Of a stretch of DNA of 64,000 nucleotides, positions 32,733-43,919 are shown one piece after another (the first letter of the stretch is position 1; the number at the start of each line of letters is the position of its first letter). The position numbers and the translations under genes are program-made. The notes beneath the pieces were generated by a model that worked only from the letters and a program-made list of their open reading frames with translations, searched no databases and was not told where the DNA came from. The stretch spans positions 682,001 through 746,000 of the forward strand of contig JAIXMF010000008.1 of NCBI GenBank assembly GCA_025201365.1, written 5' to 3'. This stretch comes from Syncephalis plumigaleata. Taxonomy: Eukaryota > Zoopagomycota > Zoopagomycetes > Zoopagales > Piptocephalidaceae.

Positions 32733-34606
32733 TTAAAGAGTGGCTATGTCTCGAATGTTTATAATCATTTGATTTAACTGGTAGTCCAATTGCTTGAGTA
32801 GTCTTTGTGAGATACTCTTGCTTTCCCTTGTGGCATCAGAGGTGATCGTAAATGTGATCCTATCCCTATACTTTGTTATAGCAACGTTCACTTGACCTGA
32901 TCCAAGCATAGGTGGATGAACCAGCATCGACTCTACCTGGTAGTAGGGCAGCGTTTCACCTCTCATGTAGAGTGAATCCGATGCGCTACCCTCATTTGTA
33001 TCTGGTATAGTTTCTGAAAGTAGCGAGATTTGCATTTCGCATCGTTCAGCATAAGCGATCCATCTTTTTTTTTAATATTATCATTAGCCATACAAATAAA
33101 CGAATAAGCATATAAATGACATTGTAATTACCTGTTAGCTGATGGGAAATGTGCTGCCACAAGTGCTTGATTACGTGCTGTATCGCGATAACGACGAATG
33201 GCTTCCAATTGTTCGATGATACTATGCGACGTCGTGCTTGATACAAGTAGATGAGCGGGTTGCATTCGATGTGTTATCCCAGTGTTGTCATCCACATTCA
33301 ATGTCATCGGTAGTTGTAGTATCCATTTGTCATCGTCATTTTGCACGTCAATTTCATTTGTTTGTTGCAGCATGCTCAGCTCTTTATACTCATGCCGAAT
33401 AGTGTTATAAGCATTGATAATGCAAGCTAGTAAAAGATCGTCAATATCAACAGTGTTGACATGTCGAGCGCAAATACTCTTTAGATGGGATAACGAAAAC
33501 GAACTAGTCCATCCAGTGAATTTAAGTAGTGATCGATTACGTGGTCTAGTCCAACCGTCTACCATGGCCAATCGTATTTTATATAGTGAAAATAGTAGCA
33601 ACGAATACAATACAAGTATCCATGTGTATATCGTACGTATTCCATTTAAGATCGACTGACTAACAAGTAAATACCACGGGATAGATTGTTGTTTATCGAA
33701 TGCTATTGTAGGAGTGTCCACAAAGTTGCCATAACTTTTGATGCTCTGTGTATCCTTCTCCTTCTTACTTAATAAGAAACTGCGTTCATTCGCGTTATTA
33801 TCAGCGGTATTGTTCTCATCCAAACTATCGTTACAATTACTATCACTGGAAAGTGACATATTAGTAGTGATGACGCGCAACAAAGCTTCCGCGTCCATTA
33901 CACACTGATGCACGGCCAATGCCATAACCGTGTGCTTCTCCAAACCATGTATCAGCTGAACGCGCCACAGCGGGCGATCATGGGTATGGTGGCGCGAGTA
34001 GAACTCACCGTAGCTATGCTGAATGGCTGCTTGCTCGCGTGCCGCCATTGTTTGATACTCATGCGATGGCGCCGGCAACAAGAGCCATCGTTCTTCTATG
34101 TTATCGCTAGGACACCACGCCAATACCGTAGTAGCAGCAGCATTAACATTCATTGATGTTGACAAGTGTCGATGATGAACGTCAACCCAATGTGCCAAAT
34201 TAGATGCATGCCATCCGTTCAGCTCTCCCTCCTGGCAGGTACAGCCTTGCTTCCGTGTTGTATTACCTACTTGGGCAATAGGAATTTGGCGTAAACGTGG
34301 CTCTGCACGACATATTATATCCATTTGACTCGCGATAACTGCAGCGCTAACTTGGCCATCAAGCCATAATAGTAGTGTGGTATACCCGTTATATTCCGGC
34401 ACGGTCTTCTCCAGCTGCCATAGTGCCAATTCCGTCGGTGTCATTAACACGGATGGAATGTGCTGATAACTGTTTGGATTGGAATCGCCAGTGTTATTCA
34501 CCTCATCGGTCCTAGTATTGACTGGTATTTCATGTTTGTTCAATGGTGATACCAATTCCGTGCAGAGATACCCGTTAAATTGTATATCTTCTTGCATAGT
34601 TTTCAT
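32733..34606 (-). CDS. WS/DGAT-like acyltransferase with altered active-site motif
   Basis: Exons (minus) 34606-33132 and 33063-32733 give 601 aa. Layout follows wax ester synthase/diacylglycerol acyltransferases: LTPTELALWQLEK near the N-terminus, PRLRQIPI, RPLWRVQLIHGLEKHTVMAL, a central double hydrophobic stretch (WYLLVSQSILNGIRTIYTWI and on), LKSICARHVNTVDIDDLLLA and a C-terminal strand pattern GSGQVNVAITKYRDRITFTI. The catalytic HHxxxDG, expected right after the MAL segment, reads HQCVMDA at residues 233-239: the second His and the Gly are both changed. The family call rests on layout and spaced motifs; with the second His gone, classical acyl transfer is doubtful. The 68-nt intron (33131-33064) is GT-AG. 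Confidence 0.78.
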
Positions 34607-35487
34607 GAATCAGTAAATCAATCGATCGATAAAGAGAAAGTAGAACGTTGAAATGAATAATAAACACAGACACAAGAGAATAACAATACTCGTATTGCTA
34701 TATACAATCTTTATTTATTTATTCTTTGCAATAGCTGTAAACATCAATAAAGCCATCAGATGGCATGGCATGCTCGTAGAACACGTGAATAGGACGTGAT
34801 ATCAGGTGATTAAAGGAGTTAGCTTCATGTGCGTAGTACAACATCATCTCTTTGTTCTTGTTCTTGTTCTTGCTCTTGTTCTTGTTACATACTTGTTATG
34901 CATGTAGTGATTCTATTACGATAATAATAGTAAAACGACGCAATGACAAAATGCGAATATAAAAATGGTAAATCAACGTTCGGACATGATGTTTTTGGTA
35001 TACCGCAATTGAGCCATGCTGTCTTATTACCATTTAACCTCGTCATTGGCTGTAAATGATGCACGTGGCAAGAACCCAAAACAAAATAGATCGGAGCCAG
35101 CGTTTACACGGCCAGTCGTCTAGCGCTAATCAGTCGTTTTAGGACATGTATTTAGGAGGGATATTTTTACTTTTTTTTACTTTTCTTACTACAAATAGAG
35201 GACCACTCTTTCTGAACGCGTCCCTCTTCTTTCTCCTCCTTTCTCCTCCTTCTTTTCCTTCCTAGTCGTTATTAACATTATTCTATCCATTTAGTATATC
35301 CATCTTTCAATAACGTCAATGACAACGATTACGATAATCAATCAGAGTCTTTTGCATCGTTATTAAATATATATATCTATGCTACACGAAATATTGCGTA
35401 TAGATTCTTCTTTTTGTCATTAACAAACACGGCAGTATTATTACTATTACTATTACATTTACTATTATAATTATCATCTTTATTTAA
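34607..35487. promoter_or_regulatory. Divergent intergenic region, WS/DGAT-like / Ser-His-rich gene
   Basis: 881 bases between two outward-facing genes. Features are a (TTGTTC)n-like run (34850-34886), polypyrimidine tracts (35203-35265), and an AT-rich leader with tattactattac repeats (35437-35465) close to the next start codon. No gene seen. Confidence 0.4.
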
Positions 35488-36486
35488 ATGTCAAGTGAAA
35501 TTCAGCCAGATAACGCCACTCTGGCCAAGTTATCAACCAATTTGAAGACATCTGCCTCGGAGGAGACACTCGCCGTCACCGAGAATTGTTCAGATGTCTC
35601 CACGTTGCATCATTCTGGTGGGCATGCCTCCAATACACCAGTTTATCAGCAGCCATCTATGGAATACAAGTATCATGATGCGGTGGAAACGAGTACCTCC
35701 ATGAATCAATCGATGCAACATCCATCATCACATGCTAGTTATGTTTTCCATCAACAGCAGCATAACAACAATAGTAACAACAACAACAACAATACAAATA
35801 GTAATGTCTACGCACCTCCTACTAGACATGATGCTCATCCTATGTCTTATGCTAGCATGCGTCCACCAGTGTCGACATATCATCATAATCCACCCATGAC
35901 GTATTACGAACATCAACGAATGAACACGCCACCACCGACTAGATCAAATCATACCTCGCAGTACATGTCACACATATCAACTGGCTATTACGAACGTCCA
36001 CCGACATCGGCTACCTCATCCTATTATTATAAATCACCACCATCTCCCATGGCTCATCCTATGCATCATCATAATCAGCATCATCATCATAATCAGCATC
36101 ATTATCATCACCAAAGTATGATGCACACACCAAGAGAATCCATTCTATCACCGGTGTCCAATGCACCGTCACTATCTTCATCGACTACGTTTACACCGGC
36201 TACCATGCCGAACTCACCTTACACATTGGCATCCAAGGCGCCGATAACTGCTCAACCTAGTAGTAACAATAATGCAAGTATGTCTGCGTATCCTTACAAT
36301 AGTAAACAACCACAGAAAGGGATATCGACATTTGAACGAAGCTGGCATCCTTTCCCTTGCTGCCCCAAATGTTCCATTTCCCTTTGTTGTCTGTGTGCAG
36401 TCCTAATTCCTCTTGTTCTATTAAGTATCGTGGCAGTGGGTTTCTTCATTGACTTTACCTCTCCTCCCATTAAGAATCTTAAATAA
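35488..36486 (+). CDS. Ser/His/Asn-rich protein with C-terminal membrane anchor
   Basis: Single exon, 332 aa, no family recognised. The first 290 residues are low in complexity: Asn runs (about residue 95), Pro/Tyr/Ser-rich stretches and His blocks (MHHHNQHHHHNQHHYHHQ, about residues 191-208). The C-terminus reads CCPKCSISLCCLCAVLIPLV then LLSIVAVGFFIDF, one membrane helix with a Cys cluster before it, ending nine residues later. The Cys-then-helix pattern is like that of the two LEA2-like proteins at 54-58 kb, but here it closes the protein instead of opening it. That would make it tail-anchored with a cytosolic disordered domain, possibly palmitoylated. His-rich runs might bind metal. Length and steady frame support a real gene; the function is unknown. 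Confidence 0.6.
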   Translation: MSSEIQPDNATLAKLSTNLKTSASEETLAVTENCSDVSTLHHSGGHASNTPVYQQPSMEYKYHDAVETSTSMNQSMQHPSSHASYVFHQQQHNNNSNNNNNNTNSNVYAPPTRHDAHPMSYASMRPPVSTYHHNPPMTYYEHQRMNTPPPTRSNHTSQYMSHISTGYYERPPTSATSSYYYKSPPSPMAHPMHHHNQHHHHNQHHYHHQSMMHTPRESILSPVSNAPSLSSSTTFTPATMPNSPYTLASKAPITAQPSSNNNASMSAYPYNSKQPQKGISTFERSWHPFPCCPKCSISLCCLCAVLIPLVLLSIVAVGFFIDFTSPPIKNLK

Positions 36487-37582
36487 GTAATGTGAAGTGA
36501 CTAATGTGCTTATTGTTGCACGTTTGTTTTACGAGAAACTCGATAACCATCACGACGAGTGTAATTTCTATTTAGTTTGTCACTCACTCACTCACTCGCT
36601 CGCTCTCATATATACACTGATATACCATATGCATACGAACTATTTTTTTCGATTTTGATATAACAAATAGTCAATGTCTCCATTTTACAGTAAATCAATA
36701 TTAGCACTAAGACATTATGAACAATAATAACACATAGTGATGATATGCTGAACTTGCCAGCCTAAACGACAGAATTTATAAGTTTACATACATAAAAAAT
36801 TGATGATTATTAACAAAAAAAATCAGCTATAAAATAATGCGTTCATGCAAGCAGTGACCGTGAAAAAAATTGATAATGCTAATGATGCCACTAGTAATAA
36901 GTGATAATGACAGCGATAAGGATTGTTCGTACAAAAAGACGAGCAAAATTCGTAATCATTCTTTTTGCAAATGTAATCAATGGCGAAGGATGATGAAGAT
37001 GATAATGGTGAAGGTGAAGATGATGATGAAGATGATGAAAGTCAAAAATACTGAATAATAAAATAATATAGAGTAATGGGACACTGCAAATCCTAGCATA
37101 GCCGTAGTAGAGGCAGTAAAACGCAGTAGTAGAACGCGTCAACAGAGAAATAAGAGTGATGGACATGAAGGTCGCTAATTTGATGCACACAAAATCACAC
37201 AGGCGAGAAATGAACGGACGAGCGAGCGAGTGAAGGAGAGGAAAGGGAAGAGAAGAGAAGAGGAAAGGGAAAGCGCGACATGGATAAAGGATAGATATGT
37301 GATTGAATATCAAATGTAACTATTCCGAGAATCTAGAATTGTGTTACACGATCAATCAATGAATAAATTACGATAGTCCGAGGAATAGAGGATAGGAAAG
37401 GTTGAATGAATGAATGAATGAATGAATGATATTGAAAATGAAGAGGCAAAGGCAAGTTAAAATGAACGAGTAAAAGTAATCATTCCATTGAAGCAATGAT
37501 ATTCTTCTACTTGAAAAAGGACAGGCATGTGCATGTGTGCAAAATAATGCTATTGAAGATGCAAAGATAATATGAATGTTGC

Positions 37583-37620
<38 letters not shown>

Positions 37621-38018
37621 AAAAGGAACGAGAGATAGATGTTGTACTAGAGAGAAGTAACAATCAACTATCAAATGTAATGTAATGGAAATGGCAACTA
37701 TGATGATATACCTCTTGGTAGACCATACATGACCTTACGAGACTTGTTTAATTACTTTCAGTCAAGAAGTAAAGCAGGTACTGAATATTGATTATATGGC
37801 CCTATTTGTAGAGTTGTACACCATGCACTCATAGTGTAGATGCTACTAGTGACGATGATGATGATGATCATAGAGAAGGGGAGAAGAGGAATAAAGATGA
37901 TGATGATATACCAATAGTCGATATATTACTATCGAAATATGCAATACAAAGTAGAATATCATTTGTGTTGTAGTAATATGAATGAATAAAAAACTACTAT
38001 CATAAGATCACATCAATA
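36487..38018. other. Gene-free stretch with microsatellites
   Basis: 1.5 kb between convergent genes. It includes a GATGAAGATGAT-type run (36990-37040), (GAAT)n (37405-37429) and a (GAT)n array at 37583-37617. Open frames here come from repeats. Nothing else seen. Confidence 0.5.
37583..37617. repeat. (GAT)n microsatellite
   Basis: About eleven perfect GAT units in non-coding DNA downstream of the RFX gene. The same unit recurs at 25811-25847. Confidence 0.9.
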
Positions 38019-40931
38019 TTACTGCAAAATAGGTTTATCGGCTGGATGATGATGAGAATGGGGATGACCAGATAGATCAATAGATTCCGGAGAGAGTACA
38101 GTCAATGGACTAAATGATTGTGTACGAATTCTATGATCATGGTTGGACTCATCGTCCGTTAACATTCTGGACGTGTAGACAGAGTCGCATGTTTCCTCCG
38201 TGGAATCACTGCCATCACTATGGGAATCGTGATAGGTGTCAGATGCATGAGAATGAGCCACACTCTCTGGCTGCGGGGACGACGAGCTACCAAGCAAGTC
38301 TCGATGAAGACCGTCGTCATTTATCATCATCGAATGATGCGTGAGATCCGTCTTAGTAGGGTTATCGGTAGTCATCGTCGTGGTATTGACCGTAGCAGCT
38401 CGTGTGGATGTGGTGAAACGAGATCGACGACGTTGTTGCGCTACTCGTTGTGCTTCCGTTTGAGGACGACCTTTTTTCGCAGTGACCCTATATATATATG
38501 TGTGTGTGTAATAAATCACCATTGGTAAGTATACGAACAATGCAATAACAGCAGACATCTATTGTTGCTGTTGTCTTGTTTGTCTTATTTGTCTTATTTG
38601 TCTATCTGTACTTACCGATTACCATTGTATTTTGGATCATCACGTACAATGACATCAACATTGTTGAGTAGATAAGATCCCTCCTTGGGATGAATACCAA
38701 TATAGGAATAACTAACAAGGATAGGAATACTTGTCAGTACACATGCGACAATGACAGAAATACAATAGGTACAAGTCTCTCTACTTACGTTGACATGCGT
38801 CGTTGTCCAAGACGACGAGAACGAATGCCCGGGAACGTACTTACAACGAGACGGCCAAAATTGGCCAAATCAAGTAATTCGCCCTCTGGATCTACACGTT
38901 CCGCGTATTGAATATAGTACTTGTGCAATGTACGACGCTGAATGGAGAAACGTGGTGGAGCTGGTTCGAAATTGTCAAGTAACCTGTAGATTGAACGGGA
39001 ATATAGAAAGTTGATAAGTATCTTTATAGCAATGACGTTATCGCTTGTCATCGGTCACTTACCATTTACGACCAGTATCCCGTTTGCGTGCCAATTCATC
39101 GTGCCTTGGATGAGCACGACGAATGATGGTAGGCTCGTGGAATTTCGACATTTGCTGTGAGTCTGTCGTACCGTTCGTATGCGTGGACACCGGTGACATA
39201 TTCTTCTTCAGCGAGCCATTCATATAGCTCGGTGTATGAGCACTCGGGTCATACGGCGAGAAGGTGTAGCCTCTTTGAAATGAATTGCCATGCACGGCAG
39301 TCCCGCTAGGCATCGAGTAAGCGGGATCGATGACGGGCTGCTTATACCTCATTGGTTCAGGTAATGTTCCTGTATACAATCATATTAATGGAAATGGTCA
39401 TGTTAGCAAAAATGGATTGATGATGCATAGGATTCGATCAACAAACATGATGATGATGATGATGATACATACCATTCTTATTGGAGGTACGATCTTGAGG
39501 AGGCATATCGTAATAAACAACATCTGCCGGTGGTGTCACTTGACTATAGTCCATTGGACCACGACGATAATGCTGGGTAGACTCGCGTAATTGACCGCCC
39601 TCCTGATACGAGTATGACGATGAACGTTGATGCCGATAAGTATCGTAGGCTTGGTTGATAGACGTGTGTTCACGAGATGTTTCATAATGACTAATGGAAG
39701 TCCCGTACGGTCGATTGACTACGTCTTTCTCGTTATTCAATGGTAATGGTAATTGTGGCACTGTCTCACGTCTACAGAACGATGACACTATGGGTTTCGA
39801 ATCCCATATGGCAGTCTAGACATTGCGTTACCACCATCTACTAATTGATTTGTTGTTAAAATAGCAATAGCAATAATCATCATCATCATCCAAATATCAT
39901 GTCATTAATACTGTGATCAAATGAAAAATATATACATATTACATCTAATGCTTACCTTTAGGATGGAGCGGTGCTGATTCCATTGGTCTACCGGGTACAT
40001 GTGCCAGACGAGTAAATTGCGAATCAACTACCGGAGGAAAGGAGGTGCCATGAGGTACAGCATGTAAGCGATGGTCTGGCAATACTGGATAAGGAAGGGG
40101 ACGCTTCTTATAGGAATAAGTATTAACATAGGGGGATGGGGAGGAAGAGGAAGGCAATGAAGATGTCGATGGCATCGGTGGCGATGATGTCGACGATGAT
40201 GTTAATGATGTACAATGATATGGCTGCTGCGTCGGATGTCTACCAGTGGATTGAGGTGATGTAGACCGGCCAAATGCCATTCTGTCTAATTCCTCTGTCG
40301 CGCTGACTGTACGATAGTTGTGAGGATGACGATGATCATGGTGATCATGGTGGGGATGATGATGATGAGCCGATGGAAATTCATACTGACTCGATGGCAC
40401 GGTTGGTGATTCAGTCAATATAGCAGCGTCATCTTGTTGGCCAAACTGGTTGGGCGAGACTGGCGAGAAAGGAGTTGAATCTGTATAGGGTCTATTGCTA
40501 CTATTCAATGGAGATGGTGAAGACAATAGTTCGGAAATTCTAATCGATGATGTAGGTACGCTATGACTACTAATATTGTTGCGATTAGTATTCTGCTCTC
40601 GTCCCTCATAATGATGTTGCTGTTGTTGTTGTTGTTGTTGTTGGTGATAATTAGCAAATTGATCCGATGCCTTCATCGCTCCATTAGAGAAGGAGGAAGG
40701 TGCGGAAGAACTAGTGACATCACAATTAGACGCAAGTCCTACCGTATTACCCTCAGTCTCTGGTCGACCGAGTAGAGATGGCAATGACGGTAGTCTAGTA
40801 CGTAGACATCCTCTCGACTCAATAGGCATGCTCATGACGCTATTATGCTGGTTCGAGGGAATGGCATCCTGACAGGAGGAGCGCGGCCAGGACTTGGCTT
40901 CTTCGGTAAATTGACTATGAGTAGCGTGCAT
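38019..40931 (-). CDS. RFX-type winged-helix transcription factor
   Basis: Exons (minus) 40931-39956, 39787-39473, 39369-39063, 38983-38789, 38711-38616 and 38487-38019 give 785 aa. The RFX DNA-binding domain spans three exons at about residues 529-605: KRDTGRKWLLDNFEPAPP, TLHKYYIQYAERVDPEG, LANFGRLVVSTFPGIRSRRL and GQRRMSTYSYIGIHPK, matching the WLLxNYE, LYxHY, ASFGKLIRSxFxGLRTRRLG and Y-Y-G-I pattern of the family. The 500 residues before it are disordered (poly-Gln, His-rich, Ser/Pro runs). After it VTAKKGRPQTEAQRVAQQRR is a short basic, AT-hook-like patch. Fungal RFX factors often repress DNA-damage or cell-cycle genes; whether this one does is unknown. All introns are GT-AG; the first (168 nt) is the longest I resolved. 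Confidence 0.88.
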
Positions 40932-43599
40932 CTGTATAGCAGGATGAAAACAGGTTTAGCGTGTGTGTGCGTTTGTGTACTTTGACAGGCCGACTGCCTT
41001 GGCAATGGCTGAACAACCCTAACTAACCTTGAAACAAGTCGATCGAAATTAACTGGACTAATTATCTAGGAAACACGGGCCAAAGATAATGGGTAGCAAA
41101 AGAATGAACTGGTTCAAGCTAAGAGCAAGTAAAGTTCCACCGAAGCACAGCACGATGCAAGCTAATAATTGACTAAGGTAACTGTAATTCCTGTGAGAGG
41201 TATAGTCGGTCAAAAGTTGCCTATATATATGTATATATATTACATTGTAATTAGCAAAGATATACAACATACTTTAATGCTAATGCTTATTGAAGCGATA
41301 AATGGATAAACATCAAAGTATAACACCACTCAAGAATAGGATAAGCGTGGAATGATAAACAAATGTACGTATGCATGCATATGATATGGTAAAAAGGGAC
41401 ACCATCCTATTAGCATAAAAAGCATACGTGGTATAGCATGCATCAACGATCGTTAAAGTATTATTGTTGATGTGCTCGCCAATCGAGTTGTACATGGTAT
41501 GTCAGATACTACTTACACAATACGGTATTAAGGTAAGAAAAAAACAAAATTAAATGAGAGGAGCACGAAAATCCGTGCGGAGACGTTGACAAATTGGACG
41601 ATAGCTGGGAGAGGGGGAAATAGGGTGTTGGAGCGTCTCTCTATATATATGTAGATATATACGATACACGATATAGAATTAGCTATAGCGTTATGCAAGC
41701 ATGAGGGGACAAGGCGTGCAGTGAAAACATAACGAAAATTGATACAAAGTATGAGACAAAGATGACAGGTAAGCGAGCAATGCAGCTAATTGTGAAACAA
41801 AACTAAACAACGCCATTCAAACCGCAAACAAAACGAGGAGCTCTCTCGTTTTCTTAACCTTAATGACTATACATACCGAGTTATTGAAACAAAAAGAAAA
41901 AGAAGGATACAATAAACTTCAACTGCACGATACTACCGATGTAGTGGCGAGGGTCAACTAGAATAGCAATAGAGTAATTCATACGCTATGGCCAATGGAT
42001 AAAATGCTCAGTATTGCACAGGCACGCATACATATATAGATAGGTATAGATGGATAGATTAATAGCACGCTAAAGCCACGATAAAACTTGGCACGGCACG
42101 CTAGCAGTCAAGGTAGGTAAGCTCGATGGGACTGCAAATGCATGCTAAGAAGTTAGTTGGCGCTCCTGTGCATAATCCATGGCAATGGGGTACAAAACAA
42201 TGTCAGGGTAGCAGGGGGTTTTGCGTATAAAGGAAAAGGAGGTTGCTCGAGATGTACGCATAAATAATCTTGAAACGTGCCTGTTAACCATCTAGCATCG
42301 TATAGCTAATGCTACTTGGCAAACAAGGCATGGTTGGCACATGATCACATTGATCGTAAGTCAAAGCAGGATTCATCGAGTAATTTCTTACTCCTCGAGC
42401 ACCGATGACATATCGATGAAACAGTGTTAATAGAAATGTATCAATGAGATTGCACGTAGTTTCAATTTGGTATACTGTTTTACATCTCAAGGCCGGGGAG
42501 TCAAGATGTAACTCAAGGTAATTAACGCTTGAAAGGGGAGTGTATAGCTGTTTCTTTTCTTCCTCTCTGTTATTACTAGCGCACAATTATCGCACCAGTG
42601 GTCATGTGGCTATGTTACAACAAAGTGTAGAGTGCGAATTAAAGATTGTGTCATGGCAACAAACCAGCAACCGGGAAATGTAGCAAACCATGACGGTACA
42701 AGGATAAACAAGAGGAGTATTCCGAGGAAGGTGCAGGATTACGCAAGCATATCAACAATAGTTGAATGGAATGAATGAACAGTTTGATGCATACGACTCG
42801 ACCAAATTAAAATGAAAATAATCGTAATCATAACAGTAGTAATATCATAATAGTAATATCATAGTAAATCAATGCGAACACTAGGTTGCTTCTTCGTGGA
42901 ATAATCAAATATTTGCACTATAAGCGGGATAAAAGTGTCCGCATTTCTACCTTGGCAGTTGACTGCTTTTACGTCATTAAACTTACCACTCTTAGTGAAT
43001 TGAGCCAACAGCTATTGTAAGTGAACGTGTACGGAAAGACAGCTACCAACAGGTAAATAGGTGGGTAGATAGGTAGATAGGTAGGGAGGAAGGGAAACAA
43101 AAGCCTTGACGAGTACCTAGATATTCGATAGAACAATAATGTTAGTAAAGTTAGCTAGCGAAGCAATTGACTGGCTAGTTCGTCAGCAAGTAAACGATAT
43201 AGCATAACCATCATGGAATAATAATAATAGTGATCATGGATACGCACGTTTCGTTCAAGTATCTCTACCAAATAACCGCTATACGCAAACACTATGTGAA
43301 TACGCGCGCGTAGAAGTAATATATATATATATATATATGTATAATATCCAACAAAACAGATGTGTAGCAAGTGGAAAAGAGAGAGAGAAAGACAACGAGG
43401 TATATGACAAAACAATGATTATTATTCAGGAAGGAGAGAGGCGAAACGCAATTAAGCATTTTGGATTTGCTAACCAATTTGCCTCTTATAGATCACCATG
43501 GAAAGTGATTTTAAATATCGGGTTTCCGCCTATGCCCTCTGAGGTTCAAATAGCAACATGATAATAGGTGCCATGATATGTGAGTGAGGAAGGCATATG

Positions 43600-43636
43600 C
43601 TCTCTCTCTCTCTCTCTCTCTCTCGCTCGCTCGCTT
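43600..43636. repeat. (TC)n plus (GCTC)n microsatellite
   Basis: About twelve TC units pass into three GCTC units. Open frames across it are artefacts (Leu-Ser repeats). Confidence 0.85.
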
Positions 43637-43919
43637 GGTCACATTGCTGGTGTCCCCGAAATTGGTTGACAAGTGTGATCGAGCGGGCAAGTCAAGCTTA
43701 GGCGTGGTTGTACAGATAGGCATGTGGACCATGTTCGGTGTGACACATGCAATTGCAAGCAAGACGATCGATATATGGAGTTATCAATTGATATAATTGC
43801 AACTGTCGTTACTGGGAGAACTTTGACTAGCGCCGGTTGTATCTAGACATCCATGCGCAAATGAAACTAAATGAACAAGCAAGCTAGCAATCAAGCAAAC
43901 CCCGTTTTCACAAAAGAGG

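Noticed and set aside
39781-39815. tRNA-like T-arm (gggtttcgaatccca)
   Set aside because: The stem and loop do not pair in tRNA register, no acceptor partner or anticodon arm lies at the right distance, and the site falls at an intron/exon edge of the RFX gene.
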